Assembly (NCBI GenBank): GCA_951801245.1
Contig: CATOMC010000001.1
Span: forward strand, 1 to 64,000
Reading direction: 5' to 3'
Length of the DNA: 64,000 nt
From: an uncultured Lachnospiraceae bacterium
GTDB taxonomy: Bacteria; Bacillota_A; Clostridia; Lachnospirales; Lachnospiraceae
Shown: positions 8,151 to 17,711 of the stretch, piece by piece
Numbering within the stretch: position 1 is the first letter of the stretch
Layout: each line of letters opens with the position of its first letter
The notes under the pieces: generated by a model
Database searches by the model: none
The model's input: the letters and a program-made list of their open reading frames with translations, nothing else
Told to the model about the DNA's origin: nothing
Translations under genes and position numbers: made by a program

Positions 8151-9480
8151 GAAGACAGAAGAATATCATAGAAGACTTTCCCGGAGTACCTTACTTTCCC
8201 GGACGACGCAGACACAAGACCACAAAAAGGAAGCGGATGATACAGACCCGGATCAGGAGATTATGAATCTGGTCATAGACAATGTGCTGGCACCGGCGTT
8301 GAACGGATTTGTGGTGTGGGTGTTAAGAAAGGCGATGGAGAAACGCATCGAACGGCTCTATTTTCTGGCAAGGGATGGCTATCTCATGTATCGCACTGCG
8401 GTGAATTATGTCAGGAAATATGACCTGCCGGTCGAATGCAGGTACCTATATTGTTCCCGTTATTCCGTACGCGTGCCGGCTTATCATCTGGATGAAGAGA
8501 GCGCGCTGTCCTACATCACCCTTGGCGGCCTGGATGTAACGGCAGATAAGATCTATCAGAGGGCAGGCCTGCATACGTGGCAAAGAAAAAGACTGCACGA
8601 TGAAGAGATTATTTCTTGCGGGAAGAACGAGCAGATACCAAGGAAAGAACTTGGGCAGGTACGGGAAAAACTAAGACAAAGTGATCTGTTTATGGAGTTC
8701 ATGCGGGAAAATTCCCATAAGGCATTTCCGGCCTATGAGCAATACCTGAAACAGGAAGGAATGACGGATAAAGTGATCGCAGCGCTGGTAGACAGCGGCT
8801 GGGTTGGCTCTATGCAGAAAGAATTGGAGCAGTCGCTTCAACGGCTTGGCAGAAAAGAACCTTTAAATGGATTTTACTGGGGATTATATGAAATCCCGTC
8901 AGACATGGACAGGGATTTTTATCATACATATTTTTTCTCACCGGAGGGTGAGATCAGGAGAAAAACGATATTTAACAATTGTCTGTTTGAGACGATTTTT
9001 ACAGCGCCCCATGGAATGACACTTGGTTACAGAGAATGTGGGGAGAAGATAGAGCCGGTATTATCGAAGATGCAGCCGGAACGGAGAGACAGACTCATCT
9101 CTATCGAAGAAAGGTTTGTCACCTGGCAGGAAAGAATGTTTGACCAGGTGCCGGCAAAGTCCTTTGCTGAAATAGCGCAGTATTATGAAGAAGAGCGGAC
9201 CTTCAGGGCCATATGCAAGAATCTGGAACTGTTTATGCACCATCCAACCAGAGAAGAAGCCTGCGCTTTTGGGAAAATGGATTTTACAGATGATGTATTA
9301 GAGACAAAAGGAAACAAAATCGCGGCAGGGATTTCCTTTCGGCGCAGTGCCTGGTATGAAGGGAGCGCCACAATCAACAGGAAACATCCGAAATGCTATA
9401 TTGCACTGTATGCCGTATATAAATTACTTCTTTATGAGCGACAGAGGAGTCGGTATATGAGGCGGGAACATATAAAATGA
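8137..9480 (+). CDS. COG5610-type C-terminal domain protein without HAD part
   Basis: The 447-residue protein (TTG start, 6 nt after GGGAGGG) resembles the C-terminal half of the two larger HAD-containing proteins at 12819 and 46729. It has RLYFLARDGYLMYR, YLYCSRYSVRVPAY and ALVDSGWVGSMQKELE; the last matches FDIGYRGTVSRF and VDIGWAGSGAMALR of the other two. The HAD phosphatase domain with its DxDxT-type loop is absent. Such proteins are common in surface glycan loci, but their reaction is not established. It overlaps the transporter gene by 4 bp (ATGA). Confidence 0.7.
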   Translation: MNQHKKTEEYHRRLSRSTLLSRTTQTQDHKKEADDTDPDQEIMNLVIDNVLAPALNGFVVWVLRKAMEKRIERLYFLARDGYLMYRTAVNYVRKYDLPVECRYLYCSRYSVRVPAYHLDEESALSYITLGGLDVTADKIYQRAGLHTWQRKRLHDEEIISCGKNEQIPRKELGQVREKLRQSDLFMEFMRENSHKAFPAYEQYLKQEGMTDKVIAALVDSGWVGSMQKELEQSLQRLGRKEPLNGFYWGLYEIPSDMDRDFYHTYFFSPEGEIRRKTIFNNCLFETIFTAPHGMTLGYRECGEKIEPVLSKMQPERRDRLISIEERFVTWQERMFDQVPAKSFAEIAQYYEEERTFRAICKNLELFMHHPTREEACAFGKMDFTDDVLETKGNKIAAGISFRRSAWYEGSATINRKHPKCYIALYAVYKLLLYERQRSRYMRREHIK

Positions 9481-10256
9481 AACAGAGCAGAAATAATCGC
9501 ATCAAGCAATACTTATTTGTCATCAGGGAACTGACAGGAAGAGAATTGAAAAGAAAGTATTCAAGAAGCAAACTGGGTATCGTATGGTCCGTGCTGAACC
9601 CGCTTTTGAATATGATCGTGCTGTCTCTTATCTTTTCTCAGATGTTTAAGAGATCGATAGAGAACTTTCCGGTTTATTACCTGTGCGGAAGTGTGCTGTG
9701 GAGCTTGTTCACCACATCGACACAGACGGCGATGACAGCGTTAGTAGATAATAAACAAATGCTGATCAAGGTGAAGATACCAATGCAAGTATTTGTGATT
9801 TCCAGAGTGTATACCGCCTTTGTGAATTTTATTTATTCACTGATCGCCTTTATACCAATACTGATCGTGTTTCGTATCAAATTGAATTATACCATTTTAT
9901 TTCTGGTTGTTATCGTTTCATTTGAGCTGATGTTTACGGTTGGCTTTTCATACTTGCTGAGTATCGGCTATGTGTTCTTTGGAGATGTTCGCCATCTTTA
10001 TGGAATCTTGTTGACATTGTGGATGTATCTGTCGGCCATTTTTTATCCGGTGGAAAGGCTGCCGGCGGCCATGATAACAGTAGTAGCAAATAACCCGGCT
10101 TATCTGTTTATTGATGGAATGCGTTGGATTGTGCTGGAAAATGTGCTGCCGCCCGCAAGAAGTGTTTTTAAAATGATCGTCTGGAGTGTGTTGGTGTATT
10201 TGATCGGAAATCTTGTCTTTCAGAAGAATAAGAATAAAGTCATGCAGAAGTTATGA
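9477..10256 (+). CDS. ABC-2 type polysaccharide export permease (Wzm/TagG-like)
   Basis: A 259-residue membrane protein with about six transmembrane helices. It begins with the amphipathic stretch RELTGRELKRKYSRSKLGIVW, typical of Wzm/TagG permeases, followed by LNPLLNMIVLSLIFS. YPVERLP near residue 190 and the Asn-Pro at about 205 also fit the family. It should export a complete undecaprenyl-linked polymer across the membrane with the ATPase encoded next. Genes overlap by 4 bp on both sides, so permease and ATPase are made together. Confidence 0.92.
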   Translation: MKQSRNNRIKQYLFVIRELTGRELKRKYSRSKLGIVWSVLNPLLNMIVLSLIFSQMFKRSIENFPVYYLCGSVLWSLFTTSTQTAMTALVDNKQMLIKVKIPMQVFVISRVYTAFVNFIYSLIAFIPILIVFRIKLNYTILFLVVIVSFELMFTVGFSYLLSIGYVFFGDVRHLYGILLTLWMYLSAIFYPVERLPAAMITVVANNPAYLFIDGMRWIVLENVLPPARSVFKMIVWSVLVYLIGNLVFQKNKNKVMQKL

Positions 10257-12151
10257 CGAGGAGTAATAAAACAATGAGGCAGTATTGTATAACCGGAATC
10301 ATATATCTATTTCTTTTGGGAATGATGCCTGGCGGGAATATGGGGAGTGTCCATGCGAAAGAGGCGGTGGCTTATTTCGGGACAAATGACGGATACACCT
10401 GGGATGTAGGGGAAGTTTCCCACATTGGATTCTATCTGGAGAGTGCATCAAATGAAGATCTGAAGCATGTACGCTTTCTGGTAGAATATGATCCTAGGGT
10501 GCTGGAATTGAACAGTTCGCGGGATGAAGGAATCACGGTGTTAGAAGAAGGGAAGTTTGTATTGGAACGGTCGGGGGATTTAGGACCGGTATTCAAACAG
10601 ATCCTGTACTTTGAGCCGCTAGTGTCAGCCCATACCGGAATAGAAATCCTTTCGGCAGAAGCTGAAACTTCTTCGGGATCAATCTGTACAGAAACAGAAG
10701 TCTATACGGAAATTGATATTCCGGTGGAACCAGGATGCGAACTGAAGGGATTATTCGTTGACGGTGTGGAGATAGAAGGATTCCATCCGGATAAAATGTC
10801 TTATGAAATTTCGGCAGCCGGCGAGAAAGAGCCGCCTGTGATCAGTGTTGAAACTGCTGACGGTACAGAAGCAGAAATATCAGATAACGAATTTGTGGTG
10901 GGACCCAATACCATATATATCACCACAACGAACAGGCAGGGCCAGAAAGCGCTTTATACAATATATATGGATCGGGCGGCGGAGCCTTTGACCGGAGAGG
11001 CAGTTGCACGGGAGGGCGGGAAAGAGATTCCTGACAGTGCAGATTCAGAGGGACAGGAAAACCAGTCAGTCCAGGGAGACGGAAACGCTGTGGAGCATGG
11101 CCGCGAAGCGGCGTTGGCAAATCCGGAGAGTGAAATTGTGACCACATCTTCTAAGGAAGACATAACGTCCAGGAAGAGGGCATTGGCAGACCGGATATTA
11201 AAGGGAATGGTCATAGTCATCTGTGTTCTGGCCGGATCGGAAATCGTACTCCTGCTCTATAGGACTGTAACGAATAAGAGTAAAGGGCCAAAAGCGGAGC
11301 CGCAACGGGATGCGACAAAGAAACGTACCAAAAGAAATGTTTCATCCACAATGCCGCCGGTCGTTATACAAGCTGACCATGTGTGTATGGATTTTGACAG
11401 AGCGGTCAATGAGTACAGCTCTGTGAAGGAGTTGATGATTCAGACGATCAAGGGGGAGCGGATCAAGGAGAAGTACCGGGCTCTGGATGATATTTCCTTT
11501 TCCATCAGAAAGGGAAAAGTCATCGGTGTGATCGGTACCAATGGAGCCGGCAAATCGACACTTTTGAAGATCATTTCAGGGGCACTGCGTCCGACAAACG
11601 GAACGATGCGTGTGAACAGGAATAAGATACAGATTCTGACCCTTGGAACCGGATTTGACGTGGAACTGACGGGCAAAGAGAACGTATATTTGAACGGTGC
11701 GATCATAGGATATGAAAAGCAATTTATAGATGAGCACTATGAAGAAATCGTGGAATTCGCGGAACTGCAGGATTTTATGGGAGAGAAGGTCAAGAACTAT
11801 TCTTCCGGAATGGTAAGCAGGCTCGGATTTGCCATCGCTACAGTGGGACAGCCGCCGGAGATATTGATATTGGATGAGGTGTTAAGTGTAGGCGATCAGA
11901 TTTTCCGGAAAAAGAGTTTAAAGCGTATCAAGGAACTGATCCACAGCGGGGCGACGGTGATCATGGTCTCTCATTCCATAGGTACCATTCGGGAAAATTG
12001 TGATAGTGTGTTGTGGCTTGAAAAGGGGCATATGATCGCCATGGGAAATACGAAGGAAGTCTGTGATATGTATGAGCGGTATGACGGGAACTTTGAGAAA
12101 TTGATGAATGAGCGGGAGAGTGAGTTTTGTGCGCTTGAGTGGATTGTGTAG
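10253..12151 (+). CDS. Wzt-like ABC ATPase fused to extracytoplasmic cohesin/cadherin-like region
   Basis: A 632-residue protein with unusual order. Residues 1-35 are a signal peptide ending near VHA. Residues about 40-165 resemble a cohesin-type beta domain (VRFLVEYDPRVLELNSS). Residues about 170-240 resemble a cadherin-like beta-sandwich repeat (FHPDKMSYEI, NTIYITTTN). A low-complexity linker precedes a transmembrane segment at 319-336. The C-terminal part is a complete ABC ATPase: Walker A GTNGAGKS at 428-435, signature YSSGM at 516-520, Walker B ILILDE at 537-542, H-loop His574. The usual C-terminal glycan-binding domain of Wzt is missing. It is the partner of the upstream permease. Confidence 0.9.
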   Translation: MTRSNKTMRQYCITGIIYLFLLGMMPGGNMGSVHAKEAVAYFGTNDGYTWDVGEVSHIGFYLESASNEDLKHVRFLVEYDPRVLELNSSRDEGITVLEEGKFVLERSGDLGPVFKQILYFEPLVSAHTGIEILSAEAETSSGSICTETEVYTEIDIPVEPGCELKGLFVDGVEIEGFHPDKMSYEISAAGEKEPPVISVETADGTEAEISDNEFVVGPNTIYITTTNRQGQKALYTIYMDRAAEPLTGEAVAREGGKEIPDSADSEGQENQSVQGDGNAVEHGREAALANPESEIVTTSSKEDITSRKRALADRILKGMVIVICVLAGSEIVLLLYRTVTNKSKGPKAEPQRDATKKRTKRNVSSTMPPVVIQADHVCMDFDRAVNEYSSVKELMIQTIKGERIKEKYRALDDISFSIRKGKVIGVIGTNGAGKSTLLKIISGALRPTNGTMRVNRNKIQILTLGTGFDVELTGKENVYLNGAIIGYEKQFIDEHYEEIVEFAELQDFMGEKVKNYSSGMVSRLGFAIATVGQPPEILILDEVLSVGDQIFRKKSLKRIKELIHSGATVIMVSHSIGTIRENCDSVLWLEKGHMIAMGNTKEVCDMYERYDGNFEKLMNERESEFCALEWIV

Positions 12152-12164
12152 GGGGGAGCAATAT

Positions 12165-12803
12165 ATGAAAATTGTTGCCATAGTACCAATTAAAATGAAC
12201 AATGAGAGGCTTCCCGGTAAAAATACTAAGATGCTTGGAGGGCATCCACTGATATATTATACACAAAAGATGCTCTTAGAAGTGGAAAGTATTCAGGAAA
12301 GGTATGTATTTTGCAGTAATGAGGAAATCAAGAATTACTTGCTTTCCGGAATATCTTATTTACGCAGAAGCAAAGAACTTGATTTACCAACATCGAACTT
12401 TACTCAGATATTTGAGTCATTTGCCGGTATGATCGATGCAGATATTTATGTGTATGCACATGCAACGGCTCCCTTTATAACGGCAGAAACAACGAAAGAA
12501 TGTATCAGCGCTGTTAGCAAAGGTGAATTTGATTCGGCTTTTTGTGCAGTTAAGATTCAGGATTATTTGTGGGAGAACGGTAAACCGTTAAATTTTAATG
12601 CACAAAATTTGCCCAGGAGTCAGGACCTTACGCCGGTATATAGGGAAACATCCGGGGTTTATGTTTTTACCCGGGAAGTGTTTCAGAATTATTATAGGAG
12701 AGTCGGAGTAAAAGCATATATTAAAAATGTGAGTTTTAAAGAATCAATCGATATCAATACTTTTGAGGATTTTGAACTTGCTGAAAAATTTATCAATTTT
12801 TAA
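12165..12803 (+). CDS. NeuA-like cytidylyltransferase
   Basis: A 212-residue nucleotidyltransferase of the acylneuraminate cytidylyltransferase family, which activates acidic sugars such as sialic acid or Kdo with CTP to CMP-sugars. The N-terminus MKIVAIVPIKMNNERLPGKN carries the CTP-binding loop, followed by HPLIYYT, YAHATAPFI and RETSGVYVFTR. The start at 12165 follows GGGGGGAG (12151-12158) and fits the family; the upstream frame extension overlaps the ABC gene. No NeuB, NeuC or KdsA homologue lies in the window, so the substrate is unknown. The DRE-TIM aldolase at 20127 may supply a keto-acid. Confidence 0.85.
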   Translation: MKIVAIVPIKMNNERLPGKNTKMLGGHPLIYYTQKMLLEVESIQERYVFCSNEEIKNYLLSGISYLRRSKELDLPTSNFTQIFESFAGMIDADIYVYAHATAPFITAETTKECISAVSKGEFDSAFCAVKIQDYLWENGKPLNFNAQNLPRSQDLTPVYRETSGVYVFTREVFQNYYRRVGVKAYIKNVSFKESIDINTFEDFELAEKFINF

Positions 12804-12818
12804 AGAGAAAGGGAAGCT

Positions 12819-14687
12819 ATGAGCAAGAAAATCGATGAGATATTGAAGCAGATTTCTAGTTCCAAAATCAGGTGTGTGAGTTTTGATATGTTTGATACAC
12901 TTGTTCAGCGTCCCGTGCTTGCACCGGAGGATTTATTTAGTCTGGTGGGAAATATTCTCGGTATGTCCCCGTTCTTTACAAAGAGAAGAATGGCGGCACA
13001 GAATCGAGCAGTACTTATGAAGGATTACTATACGGCATACGTTAAGCTGGATGATATTTACGAACATTATCAGATTATGTTCGGTGCAAGTGATGAAGAA
13101 ATACGACGCATGAAGCAGACCGAATTGGAGGTTGAACGCAAGCTTTTATTTGTGAGAAAAAGTGTAAAAAAGATATATGACTATGCCGTAACGAAAGGAA
13201 AGACGGTAGTTATTGTGACCGATATGTATCTGTCATCAGATTTTCTGGAAGAGATATTGAAGAAAAACGGTTATAAAAAATGGTATAAGCTTTATGTTTC
13301 CTGTGAGGAGAATGCAACGAAGAGAAGTGGAAAACTTTATGATAAAGTGATATCAGATTTGGAGGAAATTGGTATATGTGAGGATAATATAATACATATA
13401 GGAGACAATGCCGAGAGCGATATAGCAATGGCAAACTCAAAAGGTATGAGAGCCGTACATATACCGTCTGCGCACACCTGTTTTATGGAATATGCAAGGC
13501 TGGCGACAATTGAGAAATGGAAATCTGTAGTATATCCAAGTTCACAAACTATGATGTTGGGATTATATGCCTGCATTGCATTTGATGATCCGTTCGCAGA
13601 CTTTGACAAAGGAAGCAGATACAATGGAGACGCTTCTCTGCTAGGTGCATTTGTGGCTCCCTTTTTGATATCTTTCTGTTTGTGGATGATAGAGGAGGCG
13701 AGCAAAGATGGTATTGATCGACTGGCTCTTGTATGGAGAGATGGCTTTCTGATAGAAAAGATTATTCATTTGTTGCGTCCTTTTGTCAGGACAGAGATTC
13801 CGGTTCTTCATAAAGTATATTTGAACAGAGCACTGAGATATTCGTTTGTTGCGGATAAAAGAGGTGGTTTGTTTGATTCCATGCATCAGTGGACAGTAGA
13901 TCCACATATGAATATTACAGAATTTGTGGAGTCTTTTATGAACTGTACTACCGAAAAAGAAAAGAATGCTGTTTACAATATATTTGCAGATAATGGATAT
14001 ACTTCCCGCTATGACGAGATAGGTAGTATTGACAGATACAACTGGTTTATTCACGAGTTGGAGCCAGTGTTTCAGCAAACACATGAAGAATCGAAAAAGA
14101 TAATTTCAGAGAAACTGGATGAGTTAGGAAAATCAGAAAAAATAGGTATCTTTGATATTGGATACCGTGGAACGGTATCGCGGTTTTTAAAAGAGACTTT
14201 TGATAGGGATAGTATTTCCTATCATATGCTGGGGACAATGGGAATTGATGAAAAAGTAGATGGAGTCGAACTTAAGGCATATGTTAAATACGGACAAAAT
14301 ATTGTTCAGAATACGAAGAATTCTCTTCATAAATTTATGGAATTGATTATATCTGAACAGGTTCCGGGGATTTTACGATATGAAAGGTATGAAAATGATA
14401 TTCAGGAAATAACAGATCCCTTTTTTGAGAAGGATAACAGAGTCATAGAGATACAAGAGGGAGTTATTCGGTATGCAACTGTATTTGCAGAATTATTTGG
14501 TGAATATATTCCTTATATGAATGTTGATCGAAATGTTTTGTTTACGATGGTTGTTTCATTATTGTCAAGTCCGAACAGGAATGATGCTGATGTAATCAGA
14601 AAGCTGCGAGTGACGGTAACACATTATGCAAAAATACAAACGGCTTTTGATTCCTGGTATGATGCTTTTTTTGAGGGTAAAAAATAA
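12819..14687 (+). CDS. HAD hydrolase fused to COG5610-type domain
   Basis: A 622-residue two-part protein. Residues about 15-220 form a HAD phosphatase-like domain: CVSFDMFDTLVQRP (nucleophile Asp loop), VIVTDMYLSSDFLEE (motif II), and IIHIGDNAESDIAMA (motif IV). The rest matches the proteins at 8137 and 46729: DRLALVWRDGFLIEKI, LNRALRYSFVA and GIFDIGYRGTVSRFLKE. COG5610 is described only as a predicted HAD hydrolase common in polysaccharide clusters; the reaction is not known. It follows the cytidylyltransferase by 15 nt with AAAGGGAAG as ribosome binding site. Confidence 0.8.
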   Translation: MSKKIDEILKQISSSKIRCVSFDMFDTLVQRPVLAPEDLFSLVGNILGMSPFFTKRRMAAQNRAVLMKDYYTAYVKLDDIYEHYQIMFGASDEEIRRMKQTELEVERKLLFVRKSVKKIYDYAVTKGKTVVIVTDMYLSSDFLEEILKKNGYKKWYKLYVSCEENATKRSGKLYDKVISDLEEIGICEDNIIHIGDNAESDIAMANSKGMRAVHIPSAHTCFMEYARLATIEKWKSVVYPSSQTMMLGLYACIAFDDPFADFDKGSRYNGDASLLGAFVAPFLISFCLWMIEEASKDGIDRLALVWRDGFLIEKIIHLLRPFVRTEIPVLHKVYLNRALRYSFVADKRGGLFDSMHQWTVDPHMNITEFVESFMNCTTEKEKNAVYNIFADNGYTSRYDEIGSIDRYNWFIHELEPVFQQTHEESKKIISEKLDELGKSEKIGIFDIGYRGTVSRFLKETFDRDSISYHMLGTMGIDEKVDGVELKAYVKYGQNIVQNTKNSLHKFMELIISEQVPGILRYERYENDIQEITDPFFEKDNRVIEIQEGVIRYATVFAELFGEYIPYMNVDRNVLFTMVVSLLSSPNRNDADVIRKLRVTVTHYAKIQTAFDSWYDAFFEGKK

Positions 14688-14688
14688 T

Positions 14689-16065
14689 ATGAAGGCACAG
14701 AAGGTGGGTAGTATACGGGAAACTGGCAATTCATTTATTGATCATAATCTTGATTACATACGACAGTATTATGCGACCATGTCAAAGCATTTGGCTGATA
14801 ATACTATTCAAAATATTTTGTTTTTGGGGGAAACGAATCCATGCTTCTTTAAGTTTTATGAACAGTTACGAGATATCGGGAAGGAATATGAGTTTGCGTG
14901 GATGCGCTATAAGAAGGAATATACAGAAACCTATACACATGGTTTTATTATAAAGGTCCCGCAGAATATAAGTCGGGTCAATTATCATTTGTTGACGGAA
15001 GAGACGGAGCTGTCTATCAGAGAAGTAGAAAAGGTTGAGAACAATTCTTACTATAAATGGGCATATGATAATATCATGCTTGCTCATCCGTATGATAATC
15101 CTGATCATGTAAGAAAAATGCTCTTGCTTTCTGAACAATATTTTCTTAATGTGTATGATTTGATGAAACCATCGGCGATTATTGTGTGGAATCCATATGT
15201 TGCTTTTAATCATGTGGCGGAGTATGTAGCAAGAGAAAGAGGAATCAGGGTCATATATGCAGAAAGCGGTGTGATTCCGGGAACAATTGCATTTTCAACC
15301 TGGGGAGATTTGGGAGAAAGCCGGCCATGCATAGAGTATGGGAAGTTTTTGCAGCTTCCCATATCCGCGAAAGAGGTTGCGTATGCGGAGTATATTGTAG
15401 CATATTTGCGCAGGAGTGGATTTAACAGAAATATTCAGCCCCAAGTAAAAAATAACGTTCTGTTATCTAGAAAAAAACCAATAATTTTTTTGGCAGGCCA
15501 AAATGATTTGGAGTGTGGACTGCAGCCATATGATGATAATGTCACCCAATATTCTCCTGTGTTTGATTCGTCAGAAGCAGCGCTGACATATATTGCAGAA
15601 CTTGCGTTGAAAAATGACTGGAATATTGTATATAAACCTCATCCGATTGTTGCGCGCAGAGAATTGGAAAAGGGGACAATCCCTCAAAATGTGATTTATC
15701 TTAAACAGGGTGATATTAATGATATTATAGACAATTGTGATGTATGCATTACGATTTTGTCAACAACTGCATATGTATCTTTGACCAGGGAAAAGCCTGT
15801 TGTTATGCTAGGAAAAATTCAATTGAATGGGCAAGGATGTACCTATGAGGCATTTACCAAAATGGAAATCGAAAAAGTCATAAAGGATGCATTGAAATAT
15901 GGGTATACGAAGGAACAGAAGCGGGCATTTGCAGAACATGTAGCAAGAATGTGTAAATATTATCTATTTGATAGTCTACAGCCGCGAGAGATACATTATG
16001 GTCAATCAGTTGAGGATGCTCTTACATTTATAGATAGAGCAATACAAGGTGAGGCAGTGTTTTAA
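14689..16065 (+). CDS. KpsS/KpsC-like capsular polysaccharide transferase (tentative)
   Basis: A 458-residue protein starting one base after the stop of the previous gene. It has the capsule-synthesis (PF05159-type) pattern: IIFLAGQNDLE, then WNIVYKPHPIV, then CITILSTTAYVSLTREKPVVMLGK and GQGCTYEAFTKME. The KPHP motif and the late Ser/Thr-rich loop are those expected at the nucleotide-sugar site of Kdo-transferase-like GT-B enzymes. The assignment is by motif only. Together with a CMP-activating enzyme nearby it suggests transfer of an acidic sugar. It is a paralogue of the next gene; the two overlap by one base. Confidence 0.65.
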   Translation: MKAQKVGSIRETGNSFIDHNLDYIRQYYATMSKHLADNTIQNILFLGETNPCFFKFYEQLRDIGKEYEFAWMRYKKEYTETYTHGFIIKVPQNISRVNYHLLTEETELSIREVEKVENNSYYKWAYDNIMLAHPYDNPDHVRKMLLLSEQYFLNVYDLMKPSAIIVWNPYVAFNHVAEYVARERGIRVIYAESGVIPGTIAFSTWGDLGESRPCIEYGKFLQLPISAKEVAYAEYIVAYLRRSGFNRNIQPQVKNNVLLSRKKPIIFLAGQNDLECGLQPYDDNVTQYSPVFDSSEAALTYIAELALKNDWNIVYKPHPIVARRELEKGTIPQNVIYLKQGDINDIIDNCDVCITILSTTAYVSLTREKPVVMLGKIQLNGQGCTYEAFTKMEIEKVIKDALKYGYTKEQKRAFAEHVARMCKYYLFDSLQPREIHYGQSVEDALTFIDRAIQGEAVF

Positions 16066-17702
16066 TGAAAGAGAAAATATCTTTGCTAAAAATAAAACTT
16101 TATTGCTTTATAGTGAATCAGAATCCATATGTGAAAGATGCCTATCAATTGCCAATTGATCTTGATAAGGAATATCATCAGAAACATAGAATGTTAGAAT
16201 GGATTCGGCTGATAGGGCTTCTGATTAGATATAGGATTATGGATATCAAACCAACAGATGAAAAACTGGCAGAATGGGAAGAGATGAGGAATAAGAAAAC
16301 CCAAATGGAAATGGCCGTTATGGAGTCTAAATCAGAATCCGATGAACTGACTGAAAATGCTGCAGTGAGATTGCGGCGGACAGTTGATGCTGCGATTAAT
16401 GAGTTGAAGGGGGCTGACCTGATTCGCTTTTCTGATCGAGAAAATATTCTTATTTGGGATGATAGAATGGACAACCATGTTTTGTCTTTTGTAAGAAATG
16501 TCGTCAGGGCATCTGACACATTTCGCCGTGAATATCGCTTTGTGCTGTTAAAGAATGCTTTGGGGGAATCAAAAGTGCAGGAGTTTCCGATGTTCTGCTT
16601 TCCGCGTTTTTTTATGGAAGAGACATTTACAGAGGAGGATGACGTCCTGACAGATGATGAAAACCGAACGTTATCGAGATATATGTTTTTACAACAGGCA
16701 GTGAATATGCTTATTAAAAAAAATCCTGAAATATATTTGGAGTATGCGGACTTAATTGTAGTTGAGATTTACAGATACTTTTTAGCAGCTTTGGAATATA
16801 TCAAACCCGAACTTATACTTTTCTGGAGTGATCTGACAGAGTTTAACATAATTTTCAGGTCGATTTGTAATGAGGCAGAAATCCCTTGTGCACAGGTCAG
16901 TTATGATTACTTTAGTTATGCATATTGTTTTAATTCCACGCAAAGTCCCCAGAATAATATGCTGATCCGTTATCCGGGGTGGACGGCCTGGGTCAATGAG
17001 CCAACGATGGAAGAAATTCGTGAGGCAGACAAAATAATAGAAAAATTAAAAGTTAAAAAAGCCAGAAATCAAAGAAAGGTTGATAATCTTATTTCAAAAA
17101 TAGATTTCTCACGTCCCCTAGTTTTTGTGTGCGGGCAGGATGATACGTTAGAAGAAATTGTGCCGGAGGATTTGAAGACAAAAGGGCATCACTCTCCAAT
17201 ATTTTCTTCCACGAAGGATGCGTTATCTTTTGTATCACAATTGAGTCAGATTAACAAATGGAATTTGTTGTATAAATCTTGTTCAAATGTAGGGTGTGAT
17301 CCAGAGAAGTACGAAAAAGGACTGCCTTCTAATGTAATAAATGTTTCAGAATATGATATTGAAATGTTTATTGATATGTGCGATGTGTTTGTAGTTCTTA
17401 ACAATGAGTTTTCTTATATTGCACTGATACGGAAGAAACCGGTAGTACTGTTGGGGGAGTCGAGTATTTCCGGACAGGGATGTTGTTATGAAGCTTACAG
17501 TACAATGGAAACAGAGGATGTTATAAAGGATGCCATTGAGCAGGGTATGACAGACAGTCAGTACAGCCAATTCCTGAGATATATTGTTTGCCTGGGAAAA
17601 TACTATTTTTATTGTGAAACTACAAATACGTTGTGTGGTCAGCCGATCGAAAAGGCTATTGATTATTTGGAAACTCTTATGGAGAATAATGCGTCATTTT
17701 AA
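16065..17702 (+). CDS. Second KpsS-like protein with degenerate site
   Basis: A 545-residue paralogue of the preceding protein with a longer, charged N-terminal region (basic and acidic, about 55-115). The shared C-terminal part has LVFVCGQDDTLEE, NKWNLLYKSCSN, FVVLNNEFSYIALIRKKPVV and GQGCCYEAYSTMETEDVIKDA. The KPHP motif of its neighbour is replaced by KSCS, and the STTAY loop by NEFSY. It may therefore be an inactive partner or have another donor. Translation is coupled to the previous gene (TAATG). Confidence 0.6.
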   Translation: MKEKISLLKIKLYCFIVNQNPYVKDAYQLPIDLDKEYHQKHRMLEWIRLIGLLIRYRIMDIKPTDEKLAEWEEMRNKKTQMEMAVMESKSESDELTENAAVRLRRTVDAAINELKGADLIRFSDRENILIWDDRMDNHVLSFVRNVVRASDTFRREYRFVLLKNALGESKVQEFPMFCFPRFFMEETFTEEDDVLTDDENRTLSRYMFLQQAVNMLIKKNPEIYLEYADLIVVEIYRYFLAALEYIKPELILFWSDLTEFNIIFRSICNEAEIPCAQVSYDYFSYAYCFNSTQSPQNNMLIRYPGWTAWVNEPTMEEIREADKIIEKLKVKKARNQRKVDNLISKIDFSRPLVFVCGQDDTLEEIVPEDLKTKGHHSPIFSSTKDALSFVSQLSQINKWNLLYKSCSNVGCDPEKYEKGLPSNVINVSEYDIEMFIDMCDVFVVLNNEFSYIALIRKKPVVLLGESSISGQGCCYEAYSTMETEDVIKDAIEQGMTDSQYSQFLRYIVCLGKYYFYCETTNTLCGQPIEKAIDYLETLMENNASF

Positions 17703-17711
17703 TATATCTGC

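Noticed and set aside
12151..12158. G6 run before the cytidylyltransferase gene as a phase-variable tract
   Set aside because: Six G followed by AG is a normal strong ribosome binding site at proper distance; too short for frequent slippage.
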